Shown here piece by piece: positions 1 to 7,584 of a stretch of DNA of 64,000 nucleotides; within the stretch, counting starts at the first letter, position 1; every line of letters begins with the position of its first letter. The translations under genes were made by a program, and so were the position numbers. Where the stretch lies: assembly GCF_900230255.1 (NCBI RefSeq), contig NZ_OCNJ01000001.1:682001-746000 (forward strand), written 5' to 3'. The notes under the pieces were generated by a model that had not been told where the DNA came from, ran no database searches, and was given only the letters and a program-made list of their open reading frames with translations. Source of the stretch: Caenispirillum bisanense (GTDB taxonomy: Bacteria; Pseudomonadota; Alphaproteobacteria; Rhodospirillales; Rhodospirillaceae).

Positions 1-1035
1 ATGGAGCTGCAGGCCGGTGACCATGAAGCCGATGGGCAGCAGCGCCAGCGGCACCCACAGCAGCTTGATCGCCAGGATGTCGAAGTCGGCCATGTGGATC
101 TTGTAGCGGCTGTACCAGATCCACTGGCCGAGGGTGACGGCGCGGCGATCCTCCACCGCCAGCACGCGCGGCGGGTCGTCGCCGACCCACACCCGGCTCG
201 GCACCTCCGCCGCGCCCTCGGCGAAAGCGGCGACCAACGGCTTGCCGGGGCCGTCGGGCACGCGGAAGTGCAGCAGCCGGCCCTCCGGCAGCTCCGCCTG
301 GGCGAGCGCGAGCGCGCCGTCCAGGTCGGCGACGGCGGCGAGGCCGGCGGTTTCGGGCTCCGGCGGGTCGGAAATCTCCACGCCCGCGGCGACGAACACC
401 GCCTTGGTCGCCTCGTGCCAGAAGATGCTGAAGCCGGTGAAGGCGATGACCGCCATCACCAGCCCGGTGGCGAGGCCGGTCGCCTGATGCAGGCGCAGCA
501 CGAACATGCGGCCGCGCTTGACGGCCAGCCGCTTGAGCGGCTTGGGCGGGATCAGGAACAGCCAGGTGCCGACGACGACCTGCACGATCAGCAGCAGCGC
601 CACCGTCGAGAGGACGTTGCGTACCACCCGGCGCACGGACTCCGGCGCCATCCAGTAGCGGTGGACGCCGGTCAGGAAGCCGTTGACGGACTCCTGCGGC
701 CGGCGGTGCGACAGGACGGCGCCGTCGTAGGGATCGAACACCAGCACGCCGGCGCCCTTGCCGAGCCACAGTGTCCAGGCCGCGTCGGGTTCCTTCCCGA
801 GACCGACGGACCACGGTTCGACGTCCGGCGCCTGGACCTGCAGGCGGTGCAGCAGCTCGGACATGGGCAGCGGGCCGGCCGGCTGCGGGGTGACGGTGTA
901 GACGTCCGGCTCGACCAGCCGGTCGATCTCCTTGCCGAAGACGAGCACCGCCCCCGTCAGGCAGAGCACCAGCAGAGGAAGCCCCATGAACAGGGTCACC
1001 GCCAGGTGAAGGCGCCTCACGGTCTTGTACTGCAT
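1..1035 (-). CDS. PepSY-associated transmembrane protein, C-terminus beyond window
   Basis: The visible 345 residues start with a short basic segment followed by a hydrophobic helix (residues about 11-33). A periplasmic PepSY-like stretch rich in short beta motifs follows, then helices near residues 135-155 and 170-190, a second periplasmic part, and a helix beginning again at the window edge. This layout is typical of the 'iron-regulated membrane protein' PepSY_TM family, which is often paired with siderophore receptors and proposed to help reduce or release ferric siderophores in the periplasm. The ATG has an AGAGGAAG ribosome-binding site. It lies 26 bases after the TonB-dependent receptor on the same strand, so the two are probably co-transcribed under the same Fur control. 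The stop codon is outside the window. Family assignment is fairly sure; the biochemical role is inference. Confidence 0.8.
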   Translation of the reverse strand, partial: MQYKTVRRLHLAVTLFMGLPLLVLCLTGAVLVFGKEIDRLVEPDVYTVTPQPAGPLPMSELLHRLQVQAPDVEPWSVGLGKEPDAAWTLWLGKGAGVLVFDPYDGAVLSHRRPQESVNGFLTGVHRYWMAPESVRRVVRNVLSTVALLLIVQVVVGTWLFLIPPKPLKRLAVKRGRMFVLRLHQATGLATGLVMAVIAFTGFSIFWHEATKAVFVAAGVEISDPPEPETAGLAAVADLDGALALAQAELPEGRLLHFRVPDGPGKPLVAAFAEGAAEVPSRVWVGDDPPRVLAVEDRRAVTLGQWIWYSRYKIHMADFDILAIKLLWVPLALLPIGFMVTGLQLH

Positions 1036-1061
1036 GATCGGGCTTCCTCTGCTGCCGCCGC

Positions 1062-3005
1062 TCAGAACACCACGTCGGCGCCGAGCCAGAACACGCGGCC
1101 GATGTTGCCGCCGTCGTTGGCGGCGACGCCCTTGACGGTGGTGCCGAAGTCCTTTTCGTCGGTCAGGTTCTCGACCCGGCCGCGCAGCACGACGTTGTCG
1201 GCGACGGCATAGGCGGCGCCGAGGTCGAAGCGGCTGTAACCGTCGCGCTCGGTGACGCTGCCGTCGAAGTTGACGGCCTCGTAGCCCGACGACCAGAAGG
1301 CCGCCGTCCACAGGCTCAGGTCGTCGGTCACCGCCCAGGTGGCGCGGCCGTTCAGCTGGTGCTTGGGCACCGAGGTGCCGTTGGTGCCGAAGAAGATGTT
1401 GGAGTTGGCGCTGGTGCCGTCGGCCCGCGTCGCCTCCAGGTCGATGACGTACATGTAGCCGCCGGACAGGGCGACCGCGTCGGTCAGCTGCCAGAGCATT
1501 TCCAGTTCCAGGCCGCTCTGGTCGACCTCGACGCTCTCGATGGCGCCGTTGTTCCGCCGCGGCACGTTGTCCTGGACGATGTTGTAGAGGGCGAGGTCGA
1601 CATAGCCGCGGTCGAAGGTCTGGCGGACGCCGATCTCGGCGGTGCGCGATTCCACCACGGCGTCGCCGGCGCCGTTGGTGGTGTCGAGCGGGTCGCTGCC
1701 GAAGTTGCCGTACTTCTCGTAGAAGCGGTTGTAGCCGGTGGCCCACGACGCCCGCAGGCGCGTGTTCTCCAGCACCGAATAGGCGGCGCCGAGTTCGTAG
1801 GAGAAGACGGTGTCGCTCTCCAGGTTGTCCGGCTGGGTGACGCCGTTGAGCACGATGTCGTTGGTCAGCCAGGTGTTGCGCAGGCCGGCGGAGAGCGTGA
1901 GGTTGTCGTCGAAGGTCAGGGCGCCGCGGGCGATGGCGGCCACGTCGGCGAAGGTGTTCTCCCACTGATTGTCGCGCAGGTATTCGGTGTGGCGGTACTC
2001 GCCGCCGAGCGATCCGTCGAAGTGGATGTCGTCGGACAGCGCGACACTCGTGTAGGCATCGGCGAAAGCGACGGCGGTGTCGACGCTGCGGTCGCGGCTG
2101 CGGGCCTCCCACAGGGATCGGCTGTCGTTGTAGAGGGCGCCGGCCCGCAGGCTGGTGGTCTCGCTCAGGCGATGGTCGACGGTGACGGCGCTGTAGCTCT
2201 GTTCCGTCGAGACGTCTTCCTGCACGGCGTTGCGGTAGATCTCGGGCTCGCTGCGGTCGTAGATGGTCAGCAGCTCGATCCGGGTGTCCTCGCTCAGGTT
2301 CAGGCCCACCTTGCCGAGGCCGCCGTAGGTGGTCTGGCTTTCCAGGTTGGGCGGCTCGCGGTCGTAGTCGCCGGCGAACCCGTTGAGGGCGGCGTAGTAA
2401 TCCCACTGCTCGCCGTGATCGGCGGCCTCGGCCTGCACCAGGGCCTCGCCGGCCGAGCTGGCGTCGAGCGAGACGGCGCCGTGGTCGGTGTAGGCGCGGC
2501 CGCTCTTGATGCGGGTTTCCAGCACGCCGCCGTCGGTGCCGTCGCCATAGCCGACGGCGCGGCCGCCCTTCAGCACCGAGATGCGGTCGACGGCGATGGA
2601 CGGGATCATGGTGTTGGAGTAGCCGCCGCCTTCCTCGCCGGCCGACTTGATGGCGGGCAGACCGTCGATGGACTCCGCCGCGCCCCAGTCGCCGAAGGTG
2701 CGGATCTTGGTGCTGGCGCCGAAGCGGTCGCCGGTGCCGGGCTGGTTGAGGATGCCCGTGGTGTTGTAGCGCACCGCATCCAGCTTGTTGACCGGGCTGA
2801 CGTTCTGCACCACCGACCCGTCGACGGTCGAAGTGGTGCGGCTTTGCTGGGCGGCGCCTTCCACCTGCGCCCGCACCTGCTGCGACGGATGCGAAGCACC
2901 GTCGACCACCACGATGGTATCGAGCTGGAACTGTTCGGCCCCCGCCGGGAAAGCCGCAGTCGTCGCCAAAATGGTGGCACCGCTAAGCTTCAGCCACACC
3001 CGCAT
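1062..3005 (-). CDS. TonB-dependent outer-membrane siderophore receptor
   Basis: The 647-residue protein has a signal peptide (MRVWLKLSG... ending about PAGAEQ). A TonB-box-like segment (DTIVVV) follows near residue 30. A plug domain of about 130 residues comes next, with the usual RISVLKGG-type strand. The remainder is a beta-barrel with alternating polar and aromatic strands ending in a C-terminal Phe. Length is normal for siderophore receptors. The upstream reading frame offers an earlier start, but the ATG at 3005 has a GGAGAGTGGAG ribosome-binding site and gives a clean signal peptide. A Fur box sits 19 bases upstream. The gene is followed by the PepSY protein. Ferric siderophore uptake is the likely role; the specific ligand cannot be told from sequence. 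Confidence 0.9.
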   Translation of the reverse strand: MRVWLKLSGATILATTAAFPAGAEQFQLDTIVVVDGASHPSQQVRAQVEGAAQQSRTTSTVDGSVVQNVSPVNKLDAVRYNTTGILNQPGTGDRFGASTKIRTFGDWGAAESIDGLPAIKSAGEEGGGYSNTMIPSIAVDRISVLKGGRAVGYGDGTDGGVLETRIKSGRAYTDHGAVSLDASSAGEALVQAEAADHGEQWDYYAALNGFAGDYDREPPNLESQTTYGGLGKVGLNLSEDTRIELLTIYDRSEPEIYRNAVQEDVSTEQSYSAVTVDHRLSETTSLRAGALYNDSRSLWEARSRDRSVDTAVAFADAYTSVALSDDIHFDGSLGGEYRHTEYLRDNQWENTFADVAAIARGALTFDDNLTLSAGLRNTWLTNDIVLNGVTQPDNLESDTVFSYELGAAYSVLENTRLRASWATGYNRFYEKYGNFGSDPLDTTNGAGDAVVESRTAEIGVRQTFDRGYVDLALYNIVQDNVPRRNNGAIESVEVDQSGLELEMLWQLTDAVALSGGYMYVIDLEATRADGTSANSNIFFGTNGTSVPKHQLNGRATWAVTDDLSLWTAAFWSSGYEAVNFDGSVTERDGYSRFDLGAAYAVADNVVLRGRVENLTDEKDFGTTVKGVAANDGGNIGRVFWLGADVVF

Positions 3006-3023
3006 CTCCACTCTCCATAATCT

Positions 3024-3042
3024 GCGAATGATTCTCATTATC
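3024..3042 (-). promoter_or_regulatory. Fur box upstream of the TonB-dependent receptor
   Basis: On the minus strand the 19 bases GATAATGAGAATCATTCGC match 16 of 19 positions of the classical Fur consensus. It sits just upstream of the receptor's ribosome-binding site, a position where iron-loaded Fur would block expression. A weaker palindromic 19-mer (about 11 of 19, 3072-3090, arms GCAAA/TTTGC) lies 30 bases further up and may be a second site. Confidence 0.8.
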
Positions 3043-3123
3043 GAGAAGACTAAGCAAGCCTGCCAGAAAACGCAAATAAGAATCGTTTGCATTTAGAGTG
3101 GATGGGAAAGCAGGTAGGCGGTC

Positions 3124-3150
3124 CTCCCCGCCGCGGGGCGGGGCGGGGAG
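3124..3150 (-). terminator. GC-rich hairpin after the GNAT gene
   Basis: A 9-bp perfect stem (CTCCCCGCC / GGCGGGGAG) with a 9-base loop lies 39 bases past the stop of the minus-strand acetyltransferase. There is no U-tract, so it is only a possible terminator or RNA-stabilising structure. It sits between that gene and the start of the iron-receptor transcription unit. Confidence 0.3.
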
Positions 3151-3188
3151 GGGCTACGGTCGGCGGGACTGGGGAAGGCGACGGGGGA

Positions 3189-3767
3189 TCAGGCGCCGGC
3201 GGGTGGCGGCTCGCTGCCGCCGACGCCGAGGGTCTTCTGCATGTAGACGGTGTCGAGCCAGCGGCCGAACTTCCACCCCGTGTCCTTGGCGGTGCCGATG
3301 CGCTCGAAGCCGAGCTTTTCATGCAGGCGGATGGACCCGCGGTTCTCGCCGTCGCCGACCACCGCCATCATCTGGCGGTAGCCGAGGGCCTCGCAGCGGC
3401 GCAGCAGCTCGCGCAGCAGCAGCTCGCCGATGCCCTGGCCGGTGTGGTCGGGGTGGACGTAGACGCTGTCCTCCACCACGAAGCGCCAGCCGATGCGGCC
3501 GTGGAACAGGCCGGCGTAGGCGTAGCCGAGCAGGTGGCCGGTCGCGACGTCCTCGCACACCAGCCACGGCAGGTCGTGGCTGCGGATCTTCTCCCACCGC
3601 GCCTGCATCTCGGCCAGGTCGGGCGCCTCGTATTCATAGGACCCGGTGCCGTGCGCGACGTGGTGGGCGTAGATGGCCTGGATGCCGGGCAGGTCGCCGG
3701 CGGTCGCCTCGCGCAGCACTGGCTCGGGAGAAGCGGTTTCGGGCGTGCGCGGATCACGATCGGCCAT
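3189..3767 (-). CDS. GNAT N-acetyltransferase, phosphinothricin acetyltransferase-like
   Basis: This 192-residue protein has the Pat/Bar branch signature of GNAT enzymes. Early in the chain is an 'REATAGDLPGIQAIYAHHV' segment, with G-Y-E-Y-E after it. The acetyl-CoA loop HPDHTGQGIGELLL lies near residues 110-125, followed by GFERIGT...K.GRWLD near the end. The family acetylates phosphinothricin, methionine sulfoximine or amino acids; the true substrate is unknown. The frame is open for 140 codons upstream, but family similarity begins close to the ATG at 3767. It is a lone gene between the iron locus and tRNA-Glu. Confidence 0.85.
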   Translation of the reverse strand: MADRDPRTPETASPEPVLREATAGDLPGIQAIYAHHVAHGTGSYEYEAPDLAEMQARWEKIRSHDLPWLVCEDVATGHLLGYAYAGLFHGRIGWRFVVEDSVYVHPDHTGQGIGELLLRELLRRCEALGYRQMMAVVGDGENRGSIRLHEKLGFERIGTAKDTGWKFGRWLDTVYMQKTLGVGGSEPPPAGA

Positions 3768-3953
3768 GGCGGCGGGTCCCTGCGAAGGAGGCGGTTTCCG
3801 GCCGAACCTGCCCGTCGCCGGCCCCGTTCGCAAGGGCCACTGCCGGGCGCTGGCGCAAGTGCCTGAGGGGGGCGGAAAAAATCTGCAAAAAAGTGCTTGC
3901 ACGACCGGAGCCGACCCGCTAAAAACCGCCCCACACGGAACGCAGGCCACTAC

Positions 3954-4029
3954 GTCCCCATCGTCTAGAGGCCTAGGACACCGCCCTTTCACGGCGGCGA
4001 CCGGGGTTCGAATCCCCGTGGGGACGCCA
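3954..4029 (+). tRNA. tRNA-Glu (anticodon UUC)
   Basis: The sequence forms a complete cloverleaf. Acceptor arms are GTCCCCA and TGGGGAC. The anticodon stem is CCGCC/GGCGG with loop CTTTCAC (anticodon TTC). The T-arm is CCGGG-GTTCGAAT-CCCCG, and the 3' CCA is encoded. It reads GAA/GAG codons. tRNA 3' ends are common integration sites, and the genes just downstream look accessory, but no repeat of the 3' end was found in the window. Confidence 0.97.
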
Positions 4030-4037
4030 AGTTTCGG

Positions 4038-4069
4038 AAAACCCCGCTGTCGCGAGACGGCGGGGTTTT
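4038..4069 (+). terminator. Rho-independent terminator of tRNA-Glu
   Basis: AAAACCCCGC...GCGGGGTTTT forms a strong hairpin with a T-run nine bases after the tRNA end. The flanking A- and T-tracts make it functional in both directions, so it could also stop transcription from the minus-strand pair that ends at 4094. Confidence 0.9.
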
Positions 4070-4093
4070 CGCTTTGGCGGCGGGGGCGGGCGG

Positions 4094-4837
4094 TCAGGCC
4101 GCCAGCAGGCGCATGCGATCGGCTGCGACGCTGCACGGGACCGGGTTCGACACCTTGCCGAGCAGGACGAGGTTGTGGGCGCCCCATGCCACACTGTCGT
4201 CGTAGATCGCTTCACGCGCGACGTCCGGATACTCACCCATGAGGTCGAGGAATTCGGCCACCCGGCGCGGTACGGCCTCGCTTTGCGGCACGGCTTCGAC
4301 GAAAGCCGCCGGACGACTGAGCGTCGCGTCGAGGATGACGTGCGACACGATGTAAGTCTTGCCGCTGTCGCCGACGACGCCATCCCGCTCCCGCAGACGC
4401 TTGCCGACCGTCTGCCGCAGGATCTCGGTGACCTTGCTGTCGAAGCCGGCCTCTGCCAGATCGCTCGCCGTCTTCACCGCATCGCCGACGGCGCGGGAGG
4501 CATTGGCCACGAGCACGAGCGCCACCGGCACCTGCTGGTCCGTGCAGGTGGTCGACACGCGGCCGGCGGTGAATTCGCAGCCGTAGGTGGCGACCAGGGC
4601 GGCGAGACGGTCGTGCATCCGGCGGTCCATGCGAATGCCGCTGCCGCTCAGAATCATGGCACCAGCGCTGCCGTCATGGACCTGGTAGCGGTCGTTGTGG
4701 CGCACCACCGTGACCGATACTCCCTGGCCCCCGGCATGCACCACGGGCAGGTTCACCTCGACGCCGAGGCTCGTCTCCCGCGCCGTGACCAGGGCACGGA
4801 CGGCAGTTTCGATGGCCTTGGGATCCAGCGCGCTCAT
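4094..4837 (-). CDS. DUF1828-like protein of unknown function
   Basis: The 247-residue soluble protein has an N-terminal part that resembles DUF1828 proteins: a beta-rich segment with V-T-V-V-R-H-N-D-R-Y-Q-V-H-D-G, then a helical 'D.rl..l...yG' stretch. The C-terminal half (after about residue 120) is predicted alpha/beta and unassigned. No signal peptide or membrane helix. Its ATG overlaps the stop of the upstream gene by four bases (ATGA), so the two are translationally coupled. The pair stands alone beside tRNA-Glu. DUF1828 proteins are often found in mobile or defence-related settings, but that is only suggestive here. The DUF assignment was made by eye and needs a profile search. Confidence 0.55.
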   Translation of the reverse strand: MSALDPKAIETAVRALVTARETSLGVEVNLPVVHAGGQGVSVTVVRHNDRYQVHDGSAGAMILSGSGIRMDRRMHDRLAALVATYGCEFTAGRVSTTCTDQQVPVALVLVANASRAVGDAVKTASDLAEAGFDSKVTEILRQTVGKRLRERDGVVGDSGKTYIVSHVILDATLSRPAAFVEAVPQSEAVPRRVAEFLDLMGEYPDVAREAIYDDSVAWGAHNLVLLGKVSNPVPCSVAADRMRLLAA

Positions 4838-5301
4838 AACGGCATCTCGTACTGATAGGTTTTGAAGGGCGGCGCCTTGTACTGGTCGGGCTCGAACGCG
4901 ATGTTGGCGCGCCCGCAGAAGGCGGTCAACCAGCCACGATGATCGAGCGCGCGGAGATCCGGCTCCGCCTCGTCGTCGGGCCACCGTTGCCAATGGGTGC
5001 CGCTGACGGACGTCTTCGTCGATATGTTGAAGTGGGTGGCGCCGGGCTCCACGTCCAGGCGGAGGATCTTTGCGCCGCGCCAGATCAGGGTGAAGCCGTA
5101 CTTGCGCGGCTCCCGGGTCAGGTGGGCGGTGAGGTGGAGGTCGGCTGCCCGGTGGCGGCCGCTCAACACGACGACCAGGTGCGACGTCCAGACGTAATCC
5201 CCGCGGGTCGACTTCGGCTTCCATGACAGGCGGCCCTCGAGCCGCTTGGCGTCGGCGAGAAAATCGGCAACCACGGCCGATGTATCGGGTTGGCTTCCCA
5301 C
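4834..5301 (-). CDS. Hypothetical protein coupled to the DUF1828-like gene
   Basis: The 155-residue protein has a central beta-rich core, including strands around 'HLVVVLSGRH' and 'YGFTLIWRG'. A His/Trp-rich stretch follows (T-H-F-N, then G-T-H-W-Q-R-W-P). An acidic helix and the closing segment NIAFEPDQYKAPPF complete it. No signal peptide or transmembrane helix is visible. I do not recognise the family with confidence; the H.N/HW pattern is reminiscent of small nuclease- or toxin-like DUFs. It is the first gene of a two-gene unit with a 4-base overlap, an arrangement seen in toxin-antitoxin and small defence modules. Confidence 0.6.
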   Translation of the reverse strand: MGSQPDTSAVVADFLADAKRLEGRLSWKPKSTRGDYVWTSHLVVVLSGRHRAADLHLTAHLTREPRKYGFTLIWRGAKILRLDVEPGATHFNISTKTSVSGTHWQRWPDDEAEPDLRALDHRGWLTAFCGRANIAFEPDQYKAPPFKTYQYEMPL

Positions 5302-5368
5302 GCTGCTTCCCCAGGGCGAAGACGGTTGTGCAGCGTTGCAGATTCGCTTGCCGCAGTCTACGCCCCCC

Positions 5369-6379
5369 TCATCCCCCCGTCAACCGCTCCAGCGGGAAGC
5401 CCGAGAACAGCTTCATGCGCTGGAGCACCACGTGGAAGCGCAGCTTGGCCAGCGCCATGTCGCGGCCGGTGAGGTAGTCCTCCAGCTCGCGGAAGTGGTT
5501 CATGTCGCGGCAGATGATGTCCATGGTGTAGTCGTAGGGTCCGGCGATCTTGTAGCAGGAGATGATCTCCGGGATTCCCCGCACGCGCTCCTCGAACCGT
5601 TTGAAGTCGCTGGTGTAGTGGCTTTCCAGCGTCACCTCGGCCATGAGGTAGACGTGCGGCAGGCAGACGTCGAGGTCGATCTCGGTCACGTACTGGCCGA
5701 TGTAGCCGTGCGCTTCCAGCCGCTTCACTCGCTCCAGGCACGGCGAGGGCGACAGCGCCACCCGCTCGGCCAGGGCGAGGTTGGAGATGCGGCCCTCGGT
5801 CTGCAGGCACTGCAGGATCTTCAGGTGCATCTGGTCGAGCTTGAGCGGGGCCTCTTCCGCCGGGCGCGGGGCGGGGGCGGGGGGCGGCAGGTCGAGGCCG
5901 GACAGGTCGCCCAGCGGATAGCCGCCGTAGCTCTTGGTGCGGCCGAGCACCACGTGGCCGGTGAACTTGGCGATGCCGGGCACCGTCTCGATCAGGTGCT
6001 CCGACAGCTCGTGGTAGCGCTTCACGTCGCGGCAGACGAAGCACACCATCACGTCGAACGGCCCGCTGATGCGGTAGGCGGCGACCACCTCGGGGCAGGC
6101 GTTCAGCACGTCGAGGAAGGCTTTGAAGTCCTCCGGCCGCTGGTCCTCCAGGGTCACCTCGGCGAAGACGCGCACGTTGGGCGTCAGGCGGTCGAGGTCG
6201 ATGTCGGTGCGGTAGCGGCGGATGGCGCCGCATTTCTCCAGCTTGCGCCAACGCTCCAGGCAGGCGCTCTGCGACAGGCCGAGCAGCTCCGACAGCTCGC
6301 CGCTGGTCAGCCGCGCCTGCGTCTGCAGGGCGGCGAGCATTCGCAGGTTGAGTTCGTCCAGCTTCACCTTGCGCGCCAT
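5369..6379 (-). CDS. Tandem (double) Lrp/AsnC-family regulator
   Basis: One 336-residue chain holds two complete Lrp/AsnC units. Residues about 5-160 carry a helix-turn-helix (ALQTQARLTSGELSELLGL...CLERWRKLE) and a RAM domain (FAEVTLE...ISGPFDVMV). A proline-rich linker (PPPAPAPRP, about 170-178) follows. Residues about 182-330 repeat the pattern (ILQCLQTEGRISNLALAERV...CLERVKRLE; MAEVTLE...IAGPYDYTM). Normal Lrp proteins are about 150-165 residues, so this is a fused duplication able to make an asymmetric octamer-like ring with fewer chains. It is the last gene of the minus-strand arginine cluster and is the obvious candidate for its regulator, sensing arginine or another amino acid. Confidence 0.9.
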   Translation of the reverse strand: MARKVKLDELNLRMLAALQTQARLTSGELSELLGLSQSACLERWRKLEKCGAIRRYRTDIDLDRLTPNVRVFAEVTLEDQRPEDFKAFLDVLNACPEVVAAYRISGPFDVMVCFVCRDVKRYHELSEHLIETVPGIAKFTGHVVLGRTKSYGGYPLGDLSGLDLPPPAPAPRPAEEAPLKLDQMHLKILQCLQTEGRISNLALAERVALSPSPCLERVKRLEAHGYIGQYVTEIDLDVCLPHVYLMAEVTLESHYTSDFKRFEERVRGIPEIISCYKIAGPYDYTMDIICRDMNHFRELEDYLTGRDMALAKLRFHVVLQRMKLFSGFPLERLTGG

Positions 6380-6407
6380 GCGCTGCCCGTTCCTCCCGAG
6401 GATCGCC

Positions 6408-7556
6408 TCAGGCGGTGAGCAGCTTCCCCTTGCGATGGGCCAGGACCTCGCTGCCCGCCACCTTGCAGATGACGTCGCCCGGCCGCACCAGGCGCTGCGC
6501 TAGGCGGCCGTAGACGATGCCGGAGGTGCCGGCGGTGAAGGGCACGCGGCGCGCTGCCGCATCCTCGGCCAGTGGGTTCACCACATGGCCGAGCACCGCT
6601 CCCTTCTCCACCCGGGTTCCGACCGCGTGAGCATACACGAGAACCCCGGCGGCGGGAGCCTTCACCATGTCGACGGCTTCCAGCGGGCTGGCGTCGCAGC
6701 GGGCCGGCGGCAGCGGGCCGGGCTCGCCCTCCAGCACGCCGCGACGCACCAGCACGGCCAGCAGGTTGGCAGCGTCGGCGGCGGCGAGGGCGTCGTCCAC
6801 GTCGGTCTGGCCGCGCAGCTCGACGGTGAAGCTGTGGCAGCCCTGCGGCACCGGGAAGCGGTCGCCGTAACGGGCGGCGACGGCCATCCACGGCCACGAC
6901 AGCGCCTCGTCGAAGGGCACGTCGCCCGATTGGCCGGCCACCAGCACGGCCTCCGCCCCCAGCTGGCGGGCGACGTCGGACACGTCGGGCCAGCTGGCGG
7001 TGGCGGTATAGAGATGCATCACGGCGTCCCAGTCGCAATGCAGGTCGAACACCAGATCGGCGTCGTGGGCGAGGCCGAACAGCAGGCGCTTCAGGTGCTC
7101 GCCCTGGCCGGCGGGCGCCGCCGGCACCAGGGCGTCGAAGGCGGTCTTCAGCGCCACCCGGATGGTCGCCACGTTGGCCGCCGCGTCGTCGGTCAGGCGC
7201 CCGTCCACCGCCTGCACCACCGCCTCGGCGAGGTCGCAGTGCAGGCGGTTGAAGTTCACCCCGCCGGCCAGGTCGAAGCGGCCGATGAGGTGGCCGTGCA
7301 CCATCTGGTCGAGCCCGATGGGGTTGGCGACGGGCACCACCACCACCTCGCCGCGGATGCGCCCCTCCGCCTCCGCGGCGTCGAGCCGGCGGATCAGGTG
7401 CTCCGCGACCAGGATGCCCGGCAGCTCGTCGGCGTGCAGGGCGGCCTGGACGTAGACCTTGGGCCGCGCCCCCGGCCGTCCGAAGCGATGGATGGTGAGG
7501 GCGCGGGCCGTGCCGGGGCTGGCGGCGACGAGCGGCAGCCGGGCGGTATCCGCCAT
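6408..7556 (-). CDS. Succinylglutamate desuccinylase/aspartoacylase-family zinc hydrolase
   Basis: The 382-residue soluble enzyme has the M14-like zinc site of this family: H41 and E44 in HADE, H173 in the FDLHCD motif, and a later T-V-E-L-R-G segment carrying the expected catalytic Glu. A C-terminal beta domain of about 80 residues follows, as in longer AstE/aspartoacylase relatives. Known members remove N-acyl groups from amino acids, such as N-succinylglutamate in the last AST step. Placed with astA, astB and astD, it could supply AstE activity. Beside a cyanophycinase, an alternative is hydrolysis of Asp-Arg dipeptides. The ATG is in frame with full-length similarity. Family is sure, substrate is not. 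Confidence 0.85.
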   Translation of the reverse strand: MADTARLPLVAASPGTARALTIHRFGRPGARPKVYVQAALHADELPGILVAEHLIRRLDAAEAEGRIRGEVVVVPVANPIGLDQMVHGHLIGRFDLAGGVNFNRLHCDLAEAVVQAVDGRLTDDAAANVATIRVALKTAFDALVPAAPAGQGEHLKRLLFGLAHDADLVFDLHCDWDAVMHLYTATASWPDVSDVARQLGAEAVLVAGQSGDVPFDEALSWPWMAVAARYGDRFPVPQGCHSFTVELRGQTDVDDALAAADAANLLAVLVRRGVLEGEPGPLPPARCDASPLEAVDMVKAPAAGVLVYAHAVGTRVEKGAVLGHVVNPLAEDAAARRVPFTAGTSGIVYGRLAQRLVRPGDVICKVAGSEVLAHRKGKLLTA

Positions 7557-7584
7557 GGTGGTCCTCCGATGGCCTGGGGCGGCC

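Noticed and set aside
1-1212. 403-codon plus-strand frame at the window start
   Set aside because: Its composition is Q/H/R/G-rich without motifs, while the minus strand codes for a PepSY membrane protein and the end of the receptor.
3954-5301. Integrated element bounded by a duplicated tRNA-Glu 3' end
   Set aside because: No integrase gene and no second copy of the tRNA 3' end were found in the window.
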